64,000 bases of DNA from JADHUC01 sp964617665 (lineage in GTDB: Bacteria > Planctomycetota > Planctomycetia > Pirellulales > Pirellulaceae): contig CAZUAH010000009.1 in the NCBI GenBank assembly GCA_964617665.1, positions 1 through 64,000 on the forward strand, read 5' to 3'. Under the pieces are notes generated by a model, which made no database searches, was not told the origin of the DNA, and worked only from the letters and a program-made list of their open reading frames with translations. Made by a program: the position numbers and the translations under genes. Numbering within the stretch: position 1 is the first letter of the stretch; each line of letters starts with the position of its first letter. Below are positions 25,819 through 35,077 of the stretch, in pieces.

Positions 25819-28800
25819 ATGCTGTGCTTTTCCCGCACAACCCGTACTTCATTGCTGCTCGTCCTACTGGGATGCATTGTTCACTTGCAGGCGGTTTCCG
25901 CTGCTGATCGATCGCCTAGCACAGCCGATCGAATCGAAAAGGCGATTGCGGAAATGGGTGACTCAGCCGCCAAGTTTCGCAAAGAACGAGATCGACTTGT
26001 CGATGAGAATGTCCCGCAGCAGGATTCGCGGTGGAACGACCTGTTGGCCAAAGTGGATCGGTCCCTCCGTTCTCACCGCAAGAACATGGGGCGAATCAGG
26101 AGCATCGAGAAGAAGATCGAACATCTAGGGCCGGCGACCGGGGAGCTTCGCGAGCAATTCACCGAGTATCAGTCCGCCGCCATTCGCGCCGGCGATAGAC
26201 GTTGGGCTGCACTGCAAAAGGAAGTCGATAGAGCCTACGAACCGTATGCGGACGCCAGTGCAAGGATCAAACGGATTCCACAGGTACTCAACGAACTAGG
26301 ACCTCTCGGCGAGCAGTTGCGCACGAAGTACGAATCGCTCCGGAAGGCGAAGCCACAACCGCTGGATCCGCGTTGGGAACCGTTGCTGGCCAAGGCGGAC
26401 GAACTGGATGCCAGATTCCTCGCACCACTCAGAGAACTCGACGCCTTTGACTTCGCGGCGGTACGGCGTGCCGTCCGTGATTTGTCGGCGCGTTACCAAG
26501 ATCGTTACCCGAGAGGCGATGATTACCTCAAACGGCTCACCACCTTTGAACAAGATCTGCCGAAGATACGTGAGCGTCTTCAGGCTGGTGAAGAGGCCGC
26601 GTACGATCAACTCAGAGAACTCATCGAATTGCGTCGCGAGGCGTTGTTGGCTAACCCATTGCTCGATTTCGAGCGGCTGCTAGTGATAAAACGTGCGGCA
26701 AAAGGAAAGATGGGGCTGCCACAGAACTGGCAAGGTAACTGTGCGCTGCCGCAGACCAACTACGACAATGAAATCGCCTTACTTTCGCCGATCCATCCCG
26801 ATGGCGAACTTTCGACATTGTATCGCCCCGAAGATGGAAGCAAATTCGTCGGCGACGTCGATCTTCACTTCGATGCGGACCGATTACTTTTCTCGATGCC
26901 AGGTAGTCAGGACCGGTGGCAAATCTGGGAAATTGGCTCGGACGGAAAGGGCCTCCGCCAAGTGACGCCCGGCGAGTATCCGGATGTGGACAATTACGAT
27001 GCGTGCTACCTCCCCGACGACCGGATTATCTTTGATTCCACTTGTTGTTTCCACGGAGTTCCTTGCGTGGGCGGCAAGAATACGGTTGCCAATCTCTTCC
27101 GTATGGATGCGGATGGAACCAACATCCGACAACTATGTTTCGACCAGGATCACGACTGGTGTCCGACGGTCTTGAACAACGGCCGGGTGCTCTACAGCCG
27201 GTGGGAATACACCGACTCGCCGCACTATTTCACGCGTCTGCTATTCCACATGAATCCGGACGGCACGGGGCAAATGGAATACTACGGCAGCAATTCGCCA
27301 TGGCCCAATTCGCTCTTCTACGCTCGACCGATCCCCAATCACCCAACGAAAGTGATTGCCGTGATCTCCGGCCACCACGGCGTGCCGCGGATGGGCGAAC
27401 TCATCTTGTTTGACCCCGCCTTAGGGCGTCATCAAGCTGACGGGGCTGTCCAACGCATACCGGGCTATGGACAGAAGGTCGAGCCAGTCATCGGCGATGG
27501 CATTGTCAACGCATCATGGCCTCGCTTCCTGCATCCGTATCCGCTCGACGATAAGTATTTCCTCGTCTCGTGTCAGCAGAACGCGGATTCGCTTTGGGGA
27601 ATCTATCTGGTCGACATCTTCGACAATATGACGTTGCTCTGCGAGCGAGATGGCTATGCGATGATGGAACCCGTGCCGCTGAAACAAACCGCAAGACCTC
27701 CGGTGATCACGGATCGTGTCGACTTGAACCAACGCACGGCTACCGTATACCTCAGCGACATCTACGCGGGCGAAGGACTGGCTGATGTGCCACGCGGAAG
27801 CGTGAAGCAACTGCGGGTGTACGAACAGCATTACGCGTACCCAAAGATGGGCGGCCATATTCACATTGGTATCGACGGGCCTTGGGATGCGAAACGCATC
27901 TTGGGCACGGTTCCCGTGGAGGATGACGGATCATCCAGTTTCATCGTGCCGGCCAACACGCCAATCGCCGTCCAGCCGCTGGACGAGCAGGGCCGGGCTC
28001 TGCAAATCATGCGCAGTTGGTTCACCGCCATGCCGGGCGAAGTGCTGTCGTGCGTTGGATGCCATGAGTCGCAAAACACCAGCCCGCCGTCAAGGGCCAC
28101 GTTGGCCATGCAGCGGAAGCCGTCGAAGATTGAGCCGTGGTATGGCCCGGCTCGTGGGTTCAGCTTTAAACGCGAGGTCCAACCGGTGTTGGACAAACAC
28201 TGCATCGGCTGTCACGACGGGAGCCACGACGATCGCCCCAACTTCTCGGTGACTGGCGAGTTGGCCGCGGTAGGAAAACGCGGGCATCGCTTCACGCCGT
28301 CATATGTCGCTTTGCATCCCTACGTTCGCCGTCCCGGCCCCGAAAACGACTACTTTATGCAGAAACCGCTCGAGTTTCACGCTAGCACAAGCGAGCTGGT
28401 ACAGATGCTGGAAAAGGGCCACCGCAACGTGAAGCTGGACGACGAAGCATGGGATCGGCTGAATACATGGATCGACTTGAACGTGCCAGACCACGGCACT
28501 TGGCACGAATATCGAGAGATCGCCGAAGACTATCACCAAAGGCGGCTGGAAATGCGTACGCGCTTCGCCAATCGACCTGAAGATCCCGAGGAGATCATCC
28601 AGGTCGCTCAAGGCGAAATCGAGTTTGTCGCACCGGCACAGTTGCCGCGTCGCGAAGCCAGCCAAATCACTGTTCAAGGCTGGCCGTTCGATGCCGATGA
28701 AGCTCGACGGCGGCAAGAGTCCGTGGGCCTGCCAGTGCAGACGGGCGTGAAACTGAATGACGATGTCGATCTGGCCCTGGCGCTGGTTCCAGGCGGTGAG

Positions 28801-29541
28801 TTCATCATGGGATCGAACAGCGGCGCCTCCTCCGATGAACTGCCTGTCAGCAAAACAAGCGTTAGAAGCCCCTTCTATATGGGTGTCACGGAGATCACTA
28901 ACGCACAGTACGCTTGCTTCGATCCAGCTCACGACAGCGCCTACGTAAGCATGACGAACAAGGACCATAGTCGTCGCGGGCATCCTATCAATGAGCCAGA
29001 CCAGCCGGTCGTACGGATTACCTGGGACAAAGCAGACGCCTTCTGCAGATGGCTCTCGGATCGCACCGGAAAGCGTTTCCGCCTGCCCACCGAGGCCGAA
29101 TGGGAATGGGCCTGTCGCGCTGGAACCGACACACCGTTCTACTTTGGCGACGAGGACGCCGATTTCGGTTCTTTCGCCAATCTGGCCGACCAATCACTGG
29201 AACGGCTCGCCCTGCGCGATTCACCAAAGTGGCATCCGCGTGACAACCGGTTCAGCGACGGTGCGATGGTCACCGGCAACGTGGGTAGCTATCAACCGAA
29301 CGCCTGGGCGCTACTCGACATGCATGGCAATGCAGCGGAGTGGACTGGTTCGGCGTACCGACCCTACCCGTACGACAGCGGCGACGGGCGTGACAATTCA
29401 CAGGCAGAAGGCACGAAAGTCGTCCGTGGTGGCTCGTGGTACGACCGACCACATCGCGCGACTTCATCGTTCCGGCTGGACTACCCAGCGTGGCAGCGTG
29501 TGTACAACGTGGGCCTCCGCGTGGTCATGGAAGTCGAGTAA
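25819..29541 (+). CDS. HzsA-related cytochrome c protein fused to a SUMF1 (FGE-like) domain
   Basis: This 1240-aa exported protein has a signal peptide (SLLLVLLGCIVHLQAVSAA) and a long helical, coiled-coil-like region at about 30-290. A propeller-like part and hydrazine-synthase-alpha-type middle region follow (PDDRIIFDSTCCFHG, VNASWPRFLHPYPLDDKYFL). There are two c-type heme motifs, C745VGCH749 and C795IGCH799. A SUMF1/formylglycine-generating-enzyme fold occupies about 985-1238 (LVPGGEFIMGS, RLPTEAEWEWACRAG, GNAAEWTG, VVRGGSWYDRPH). In true FGEs catalytic cysteines flank the RGGSW region; here none are present, so sulfatase activation is unlikely. It is probably an electron-transfer or binding protein; hydrazine synthesis should not be assumed. 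Confidence 0.9.
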   Translation: MLCFSRTTRTSLLLVLLGCIVHLQAVSAADRSPSTADRIEKAIAEMGDSAAKFRKERDRLVDENVPQQDSRWNDLLAKVDRSLRSHRKNMGRIRSIEKKIEHLGPATGELREQFTEYQSAAIRAGDRRWAALQKEVDRAYEPYADASARIKRIPQVLNELGPLGEQLRTKYESLRKAKPQPLDPRWEPLLAKADELDARFLAPLRELDAFDFAAVRRAVRDLSARYQDRYPRGDDYLKRLTTFEQDLPKIRERLQAGEEAAYDQLRELIELRREALLANPLLDFERLLVIKRAAKGKMGLPQNWQGNCALPQTNYDNEIALLSPIHPDGELSTLYRPEDGSKFVGDVDLHFDADRLLFSMPGSQDRWQIWEIGSDGKGLRQVTPGEYPDVDNYDACYLPDDRIIFDSTCCFHGVPCVGGKNTVANLFRMDADGTNIRQLCFDQDHDWCPTVLNNGRVLYSRWEYTDSPHYFTRLLFHMNPDGTGQMEYYGSNSPWPNSLFYARPIPNHPTKVIAVISGHHGVPRMGELILFDPALGRHQADGAVQRIPGYGQKVEPVIGDGIVNASWPRFLHPYPLDDKYFLVSCQQNADSLWGIYLVDIFDNMTLLCERDGYAMMEPVPLKQTARPPVITDRVDLNQRTATVYLSDIYAGEGLADVPRGSVKQLRVYEQHYAYPKMGGHIHIGIDGPWDAKRILGTVPVEDDGSSSFIVPANTPIAVQPLDEQGRALQIMRSWFTAMPGEVLSCVGCHESQNTSPPSRATLAMQRKPSKIEPWYGPARGFSFKREVQPVLDKHCIGCHDGSHDDRPNFSVTGELAAVGKRGHRFTPSYVALHPYVRRPGPENDYFMQKPLEFHASTSELVQMLEKGHRNVKLDDEAWDRLNTWIDLNVPDHGTWHEYREIAEDYHQRRLEMRTRFANRPEDPEEIIQVAQGEIEFVAPAQLPRREASQITVQGWPFDADEARRRQESVGLPVQTGVKLNDDVDLALALVPGGEFIMGSNSGASSDELPVSKTSVRSPFYMGVTEITNAQYACFDPAHDSAYVSMTNKDHSRRGHPINEPDQPVVRITWDKADAFCRWLSDRTGKRFRLPTEAEWEWACRAGTDTPFYFGDEDADFGSFANLADQSLERLALRDSPKWHPRDNRFSDGAMVTGNVGSYQPNAWALLDMHGNAAEWTGSAYRPYPYDSGDGRDNSQAEGTKVVRGGSWYDRPHRATSSFRLDYPAWQRVYNVGLRVVMEVE

Positions 29542-29634
29542 CGCGACTTTCGACTCATCCGCTCGATCAACGCGGTGGATGGCGGTCCGAACAGGACGGG
29601 GCGAGAGGCTGGCTCCTCGCCGGAGGCCTATTCC

Positions 29635-29916
29635 CTACACCGCGGATAATGAGGCCTCGAGCGAGCAGGGTTCGTACATGTCTTCGCCAACCCGTTCATA
29701 ATATCGGCCTTCCGGATTGCACTTCAGAACCAACGTGGAGAAATCCAACTCGTCCACCTCTACGATTCGCCAACGTGTTTCCTCCACGAACAGCCTACCC
29801 GCATGGTGGCGAAAATCTTCGGCTAGATGTCGAGACTTGAACGTCAGAACACCAGGGGGATGGCCGAACGGTCTGTAACCATCCTTGTGCGCGTCGTGAA
29901 GCACAATGCGGGACAT
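29635..29916 (-). CDS. Hypothetical protein, 93 aa
   Basis: This small acidic protein (MSRIVLHDAHKDGYRPFG at its start) has no membrane segment and no metal motif. A strong GAGGAGG ribosome site lies about 5-6 bases before the ATG on the minus strand, which supports it being a real gene. I recognise no family. It is transcribed away from the gene at 30112. Confidence 0.7.
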   Translation of the reverse strand: MSRIVLHDAHKDGYRPFGHPPGVLTFKSRHLAEDFRHHAGRLFVEETRWRIVEVDELDFSTLVLKCNPEGRYYERVGEDMYEPCSLEASLSAV

Positions 29917-30005
29917 GGTGTGACCTCCTCGGCAGGTGGGACTTAGGGGTGGGAATGAGGAAGGAAGGTCTCGATTGGGCTCATTATACGCCTGGCAGGC
30001 GGAAA

Positions 30006-30023
30006 AGTGAAGGATTTTTCACT
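30006..30023. repeat. Small perfect hairpin between divergent genes
   Basis: AGTGAA (30006-30011) and TTCACT (30018-30023) form a 6-bp perfect stem with a 6-base loop, upstream of the promoter at 30060. It could be an operator or a leftover terminator. Its role is unknown. Confidence 0.4.
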
Positions 30024-30059
30024 CAGCCCGGGAATTCGTGAGGGAACAGAGGCCGCTCA

Positions 30060-30088
30060 TTGTCGCCATGCGGTGGTCGCACTATACT
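30060..30088 (+). promoter_or_regulatory. Candidate sigma-70 promoter for the gene at 30112
   Basis: TTGTCG (30060-30065), a 17-base spacer and TATACT (30083-30088) lie just upstream of the ATG at 30112. Transcription would start near 30095 and leave a leader of about 17 bases. Spacing and both boxes are close to consensus. A GTAC-N6-GTAC pair overlaps the region right after the -10 box and could be an operator. Confidence 0.55.
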
Positions 30089-30111
30089 GTACTTGCGTGT
30101 ACTAGAAGGGG

Positions 30112-30729
30112 ATGCACATGCAAGACAGTTGGCTGTGCAACGACAACTCATCAGAAGCCAGTTCCCAATCGAGTTCCTCTTGCGCTCAGAAGCTCAGTGA
30201 GATCCTCGAAGTGTGGGAGCGGGCTGGCGTGGCGTACGATGGCGTGGTTCGAAGCATGGATCGCTGCCACCTCGCGGCCTGCGTCGTTGATCGATTCCGG
30301 CGTGAGCAACCGGATTTGGCGCAAGCAGTCGCTGAAGCGAAGTCATTGGACTCTGAGGCCGCCGTTCATGTCTATCTCGAGAGTTGTGTCCGAAAGTGGG
30401 ATTTGGGAGAGGCGGACGCCTATCGACAGTTGATTGTGTTCGCCCAAGGGTTCATTTCGACGCCCACGGAACCGGCGGGGTTTGGCTTTTGGTTTCGGGT
30501 CATTCACGAGGAGCGTTGGGCCACGATTCTGACCCGGACGGGATTGGACGAAGAAGGCCTGTTCAAGTTCATTCGCCACGTCATGGAAGACGACGGGCTA
30601 TCCGCCACAGAACTCTATGCAAAGATGATCGATCTATCGGACGGTAGCGGCCCTGATCCGTCCGCTTCAGTCGAGATTCTCTCCTTCGCCGCGGATCAAG
30701 ATGAGTCGTCGCCGGCCGGCAACGAGTGA
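30112..30729 (+). CDS. Hypothetical protein, 205 aa
   Basis: This acidic cytoplasmic protein has a Ser/Gln-rich N-terminus (EASSQSSSSCAQKLSEIL), followed by largely helical sequence, including KLSEILEVWERAGVAYDGVV. It has no signal peptide, membrane helix or recognisable motif. Two ATGs (30112 and 30118) are possible; AGAAGGGG lies just before the first. The next gene is convergent and ends 25 bases downstream. Confidence 0.7.
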   Translation: MHMQDSWLCNDNSSEASSQSSSSCAQKLSEILEVWERAGVAYDGVVRSMDRCHLAACVVDRFRREQPDLAQAVAEAKSLDSEAAVHVYLESCVRKWDLGEADAYRQLIVFAQGFISTPTEPAGFGFWFRVIHEERWATILTRTGLDEEGLFKFIRHVMEDDGLSATELYAKMIDLSDGSGPDPSASVEILSFAADQDESSPAGNE

Positions 30730-30754
30730 CGTGACCTCGCCGTCGTCCCCGTCA

Positions 30755-33685
30755 TCACTGGCCCGTTCCACGGTACCAAAGGGACTCCCAATATCGCTGA
30801 TCCAATTCGTAGGGGTCCACCGGCGCGTCGTCAGGATGATCCGGTTCAAGCACTCCGTAGCGTCTCATCTCTCGCAGATACTGCGGACGCGGCTGAAAAT
30901 CCGGCATGTCGAAGCGCTTGATTGCGTCTAGGTTATCCTTGCCAGCAGCGGCCATTTCCACCAGCTTCTGGTAGTCAGGATCGTTGGTGTCAGCAAAGAC
31001 TGTGGCAGGCGTGCCCTGGTCGTCGCGACACAAGCCAAGACCTCCGGCCTTATCGGCCAACGGCGCAAGCACCAACAGCGATTTGTCAGGCCGCGAGAGA
31101 TTGAAGGCGATGTGACGGCTCAGCTTCAATCGTGGATCGTCTAAGTCGAACCGCCAGAAGGACACACCACGCTCGTCCGAAATCGACAGTGGCAGCACGT
31201 CGTTCTCGCTGTGGCAAGATGCACAGCGACGCTTGATTACCTCAGCCCCGGCCTTGGTTGTCGGCCAGTCAAAGTCGGTGTTGACCAATTGATTCTGATG
31301 GTAACCACCAACAGAACCGCATCCCAGCGCGGCATAGGTCCCGGGATACGGCGCGCCGAGTTCGATCCAGAGACGTAACATCCGCTTCTGATGCTCGGTC
31401 GCCTTCACATCGTAATGCGATCCATCCAGCATTTTGAAGATACGGCTGGCCGCCGAACCCAACGTTCGGGGCGGATGGTTGCTCGTGGCTTCATTTCTGT
31501 TGTCGGTGAACAGACGCTTTACGGTCATCGTGAAGTAGGCGTGAGAGAACATCGGGCCGCGATCGCCGGTTAGCGCGACTCGACCTGCGTACGGACCGCC
31601 TCGCTCCGTCTTTTCGTAGCCGTGGCAATCGACGCACAACGCATCGAGAATCGGTTGGATATCCCGTGGGAAATCGAACACCTCGGGGCAGTCTGCGTAT
31701 GGCTCGATCCGGCTTGGCCGCCGAGCGAGTGCCATCAGATCGGTATCAGGCACGAAGCTCTGCGTCCGCTGCTCGTGGCAGCCCACGCAACTCGTCACTT
31801 CGCCCGGCTGCACGGTTAGGAAGCTCTGCATGCGTTTGACGGCCACATCGTTCTCATCCAATGCAACGAAGAACAGAGCACGTAACGCCGGCAATTCAAC
31901 ATTGGCCGAACCGTCCGGTTCGACTGGGATAGTGCCCAAGACGCGTTCTAGCGTGAAAGAACCTCCGTACGTTAACGGATCCATGCCGCCGGTGAAGTTG
32001 ATCGGTTTGGGCAACGACTCGATCACGAGCAACTTCTTAATCTCGCCCGGCTGGACTCCTGCCATGTTGCGCCCTTTGTAGACGTCCATCAGGACGAGCG
32101 TTCCTGTTTCGTTTTCCGGATCGAGGCGGGCGGGGATGATTCGTTCACGCTCTCGACAGAATACCGGTCTCGGCTCGTGGCACTGCAAGCCAGCGGCGCC
32201 TTCCTCCGGACTGACGCGGTAGATCTCTGCCGTTTTTCCATGGCTGTCCAGGAATACGATGCGATTTCCCTGGGCCGCCATGAAGAGGTCTTCGGAAAAG
32301 GCCCAAGGATCGCGAAAATTGCTTTCCGGCGAGACCGAGCGAGCAAAGCTACGATCGTCGGGACCTTTCCGGGAATCTACAACGGTGATGACCCCGTCGT
32401 GTTCTTTGCGCCCGTGGCCCGGCGAGAAGATCGCCACCACCTTGTTCGTTTCAGGAATCGGCTTGGCGTCGATCATGACGATGCCGGGATGCATGTTCCC
32501 GTAGTAGATCATTTGGCCGGTTCCGTCCGGGTTGGTCGTCCACAAATGGTGATAGTCCACCTGGGACCGATCCACGTATTCCCATCGCTGATATAGCACT
32601 CGGCCGTCAGGCAGCGGCCATGGCGTGTTGTCGTGTTCCAGGTTGGCGGAGATCGCGCGGATGTTGCTGCCGTCAGCATCGCAGCGGTGCAGCACCGCAA
32701 CCTTCGTCAGCCAACATTGGACCCAACGTTTGCAACGGCTAGAGACGAAGATGATCGAATCGTCCGGCATGTAGCACGGCTCGATGTCGTCGTATGGTCC
32801 ATCGGTCATCTGCCGCAGATTGGTGCCGTCGATGTCAATTTCGTACAAGTGGTAGTTGGGCGAGCCGCCTTTGCGATACGAGAAGAGTACCTTCTTGGCG
32901 TCGTAGTGCACCACGGGATCGCGAACGGCGCCTTCGGGATCGTCGATCATGGCGGTCAAGGCGCCGGAGGTCAGGTTCAGCCGACAAAGCTTGCCGCCGT
33001 TGCCATAGGTTAAGCGGTTCTCGTCTTCGGCATAGTAGCTGAAATTGGCGTACCAGTGTCCGTCCTTGCCAGGCTGTCGCAGTGCAAAGACGATCTCTTC
33101 CACGTCATAATCCGCCACGACATTGGCCAGACGACGACCGGCTTCGATTTCCACCGTTCTACGTTCTTCTTCCACTCGCTGCCGACCCTTGGCCACGGCG
33201 ATCGCCACATCGCGGTCGGGGAATTCGATCTCGTAGATGGAGAACAGCTTGAACGATGAAGGCTTGGTGCAAAAAATGCGAAGATAGCGACCCGTTGCGG
33301 ACAAGCCGCTAATGACGTCCTTGCCTTCCTTGCCGTTTTGCTCCTCATGCACCGTCTGCCATTTGCGGCCATCGTCAGACACTTGGATCTGATATTGCAC
33401 AGCGTGAGCCCGTTCCCAGTGAATAATCAGACTGCTGATGGTCACAGGCGAGCCCAGATCAAGCTGGAGCCACTCCGGCGAACCGGCAGACACGCGGCTG
33501 GCCCAGCGAGTGCTGCGATTGCCGTCGATAGCATACTCCGCCGGGTAGGAGCCAGGGTGTACGGAGGAGACCTTGATGAACGTCTCGGTCTCTGCCGCGA
33601 GCGACTGACCGCCCCAGAGCGATACTGCCGCTGCAACAGAACAGGCCAATAGAATGGTCAAAGAGAATAAGCGTCGTATCAACAT
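30755..33685 (-). CDS. HzsA-related multiheme cytochrome with N-terminal discoidin (F5/8 type C) domain
   Basis: This 976-aa exported protein has a signal peptide (LFSLTILLACSVAAAVSLWG). A discoidin-type carbohydrate-binding domain follows at about 38-155 (YAIDGNRSTRWASRVSAGSP, WLQLDLGSPVTISSLIIHWE). The large propeller/HzsA-like part has PDDSIIFVSSRCKRW and the HNTPWPLPDGRVLYQRWEY-type block. There are three c-type heme motifs: C633VGCH637, C684VDCH688 and C821ASCH825. It is an exported electron-transfer protein with a surface-binding domain. AAAGGAGG lies about 7 bases before the ATG. The paralog at 25819 lacks the discoidin domain and has SUMF1 instead. Confidence 0.9.
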   Translation of the reverse strand: MLIRRLFSLTILLACSVAAAVSLWGGQSLAAETETFIKVSSVHPGSYPAEYAIDGNRSTRWASRVSAGSPEWLQLDLGSPVTISSLIIHWERAHAVQYQIQVSDDGRKWQTVHEEQNGKEGKDVISGLSATGRYLRIFCTKPSSFKLFSIYEIEFPDRDVAIAVAKGRQRVEEERRTVEIEAGRRLANVVADYDVEEIVFALRQPGKDGHWYANFSYYAEDENRLTYGNGGKLCRLNLTSGALTAMIDDPEGAVRDPVVHYDAKKVLFSYRKGGSPNYHLYEIDIDGTNLRQMTDGPYDDIEPCYMPDDSIIFVSSRCKRWVQCWLTKVAVLHRCDADGSNIRAISANLEHDNTPWPLPDGRVLYQRWEYVDRSQVDYHHLWTTNPDGTGQMIYYGNMHPGIVMIDAKPIPETNKVVAIFSPGHGRKEHDGVITVVDSRKGPDDRSFARSVSPESNFRDPWAFSEDLFMAAQGNRIVFLDSHGKTAEIYRVSPEEGAAGLQCHEPRPVFCRERERIIPARLDPENETGTLVLMDVYKGRNMAGVQPGEIKKLLVIESLPKPINFTGGMDPLTYGGSFTLERVLGTIPVEPDGSANVELPALRALFFVALDENDVAVKRMQSFLTVQPGEVTSCVGCHEQRTQSFVPDTDLMALARRPSRIEPYADCPEVFDFPRDIQPILDALCVDCHGYEKTERGGPYAGRVALTGDRGPMFSHAYFTMTVKRLFTDNRNEATSNHPPRTLGSAASRIFKMLDGSHYDVKATEHQKRMLRLWIELGAPYPGTYAALGCGSVGGYHQNQLVNTDFDWPTTKAGAEVIKRRCASCHSENDVLPLSISDERGVSFWRFDLDDPRLKLSRHIAFNLSRPDKSLLVLAPLADKAGGLGLCRDDQGTPATVFADTNDPDYQKLVEMAAAGKDNLDAIKRFDMPDFQPRPQYLREMRRYGVLEPDHPDDAPVDPYELDQRYWESLWYRGTGQ

Positions 33686-33949
33686 CGGCTCGCCTCCTTT
33701 CGCCGGTTTTCAGCAGTAAACGACAGTCTATATGACACGAGCATACTAGGTCGCTCCGTCCCGTGCAAACCGGATTTGGGCGAACCGAAGCGCTAGCTGC
33801 TGGCTCGTTGCCCGGCGTACGCCTTGGAGCCAGAAAAGACGGAAAAGCCTGACGAAAGTAAGGATGGCGGATGAGTGCGGCAGGAGAATTACCCGCGGGA
33901 TGGACCAGCGATCCAGCCTGCGGGACCGTTCGTCGTCCCCAGCGCTTTT

Positions 33950-35077
33950 CTACGATGATCCCAGCGGCAGGTTTCCGCGTTGTTCGACCAATTCCGTTAT
34001 GCGCTTGATTCGATAGATGTTCGAACCGGGCATAGCGTTGTCGGCAATGCCAAGGATGAACGCTCCGCCGGGTTCGATCGTCCGAAACAGGTCGTCCATG
34101 TACTGCTCGAACTGTTCCTCCGTGTAAGGCTCCTCCAGAATTACCGACGGAACGCCGCCCCAAATGATCACTCGATCGCCCCAAGCCTGTTTGGCCTCGG
34201 CCATCGTGGTTTCGACCATCGGAGACGTAACAAAACACTCGACCATGCCGAATCCGGCCCGTTCAATGTGGCCAAGAATCTGTCGCGTGTCATTGTCGCC
34301 ATGCAGAGCCACGACTTTGCCTGCGTCACGCAAACGAGGCGTCAGTTCCCGGTAGTAGGGCAATATGTATTGCTCGAACAACGGTGGCGGCGTCATGTAG
34401 CTGGATAGATGGTGGCCGTGCATCAGAAGCCTTGCAGGCGAGTCAAGCATTTGTTGCCAGATGGTTTCTTTGAAACGGTCGGTCAGCGTGCGCAGGAGGG
34501 TTTCCACCTCGTTGGGAAAGTCGTTCAGGTGAAAGTAGGCTTCGTTGTATCCGGTCAAGACGCGCATCCAGTGATGAAACGGGCAATCCCCACAATTGAT
34601 CATGGGGTATCCCTCGTCGCCGACTTCGCGCTCGTATTCCAGATACTCGTCGTAAGCCGCCTCATACCGAGTGTTCTCGATGATGTACTCGACGACGGCG
34701 TAGTCCTCACGGCGTTTCAGCATGAATTCGACTTCGGCGTCCTGAATTCCCTGTTGCCGAAGTATCTCCGTGCTGCGCAACCGCGTCGTCACAGTGCCCA
34801 CCGGCGTTTCGTATTCGGTGACCTGATCCATTTCGGCCACTTGCCGGGTGCGGACTTCGACGTTCTCCATCTTGATGCGATAGATGATGCCGTCACGTGC
34901 CGCCGTTCCTCCGAACACGCGCCGCTCGACTTCGCGAAGACTCAAGCTGCTGTACTCTTCCGGCAGCGTACCAGTCAGACGATTCGCGTCGTACCAGATC
35001 TGAAGCCGTGGTATCCAGGGGATTCGGTCTGGTAGCCGTCCATCCAGAATCGCCAGTATGCGTTCGCGATTTGTCAT
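33950..35077 (-). CDS. URO-D superfamily protein (uroporphyrinogen decarboxylase / methyltransferase-like)
   Basis: This 375-aa cytoplasmic protein belongs to the URO-D barrel superfamily, which includes heme-pathway decarboxylases and corrinoid methyltransferases. The family pattern is visible in MTNRERILAILDGRLPDRIP at the start, FEQYILPYYRELTPRLRDAG, KVVALHGDNDTRQILGHIE, and a C-terminal GGAFILGIADNAMPGSNIY. The HGDND segment suggests a metal- or substrate-binding loop of the methyltransferase-like branch; true HemE arginine motifs are not evident. The start overlaps the end of the DUF5107 gene as ATGA (35074-35077), so they are translationally coupled. The reason for coupling is unclear. 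Confidence 0.85.
   Translation of the reverse strand: MTNRERILAILDGRLPDRIPWIPRLQIWYDANRLTGTLPEEYSSLSLREVERRVFGGTAARDGIIYRIKMENVEVRTRQVAEMDQVTEYETPVGTVTTRLRSTEILRQQGIQDAEVEFMLKRREDYAVVEYIIENTRYEAAYDEYLEYEREVGDEGYPMINCGDCPFHHWMRVLTGYNEAYFHLNDFPNEVETLLRTLTDRFKETIWQQMLDSPARLLMHGHHLSSYMTPPPLFEQYILPYYRELTPRLRDAGKVVALHGDNDTRQILGHIERAGFGMVECFVTSPMVETTMAEAKQAWGDRVIIWGGVPSVILEEPYTEEQFEQYMDDLFRTIEPGGAFILGIADNAMPGSNIYRIKRITELVEQRGNLPLGSS

Noticed and set aside
25819..33685. Hydrazine synthase operon / anammox metabolism
   Set aside because: Only HzsA-like alpha-type domains are present, with no beta or gamma subunits or hydrazine dehydrogenase; HzsA-related proteins also occur in non-anammox planctomycetes.
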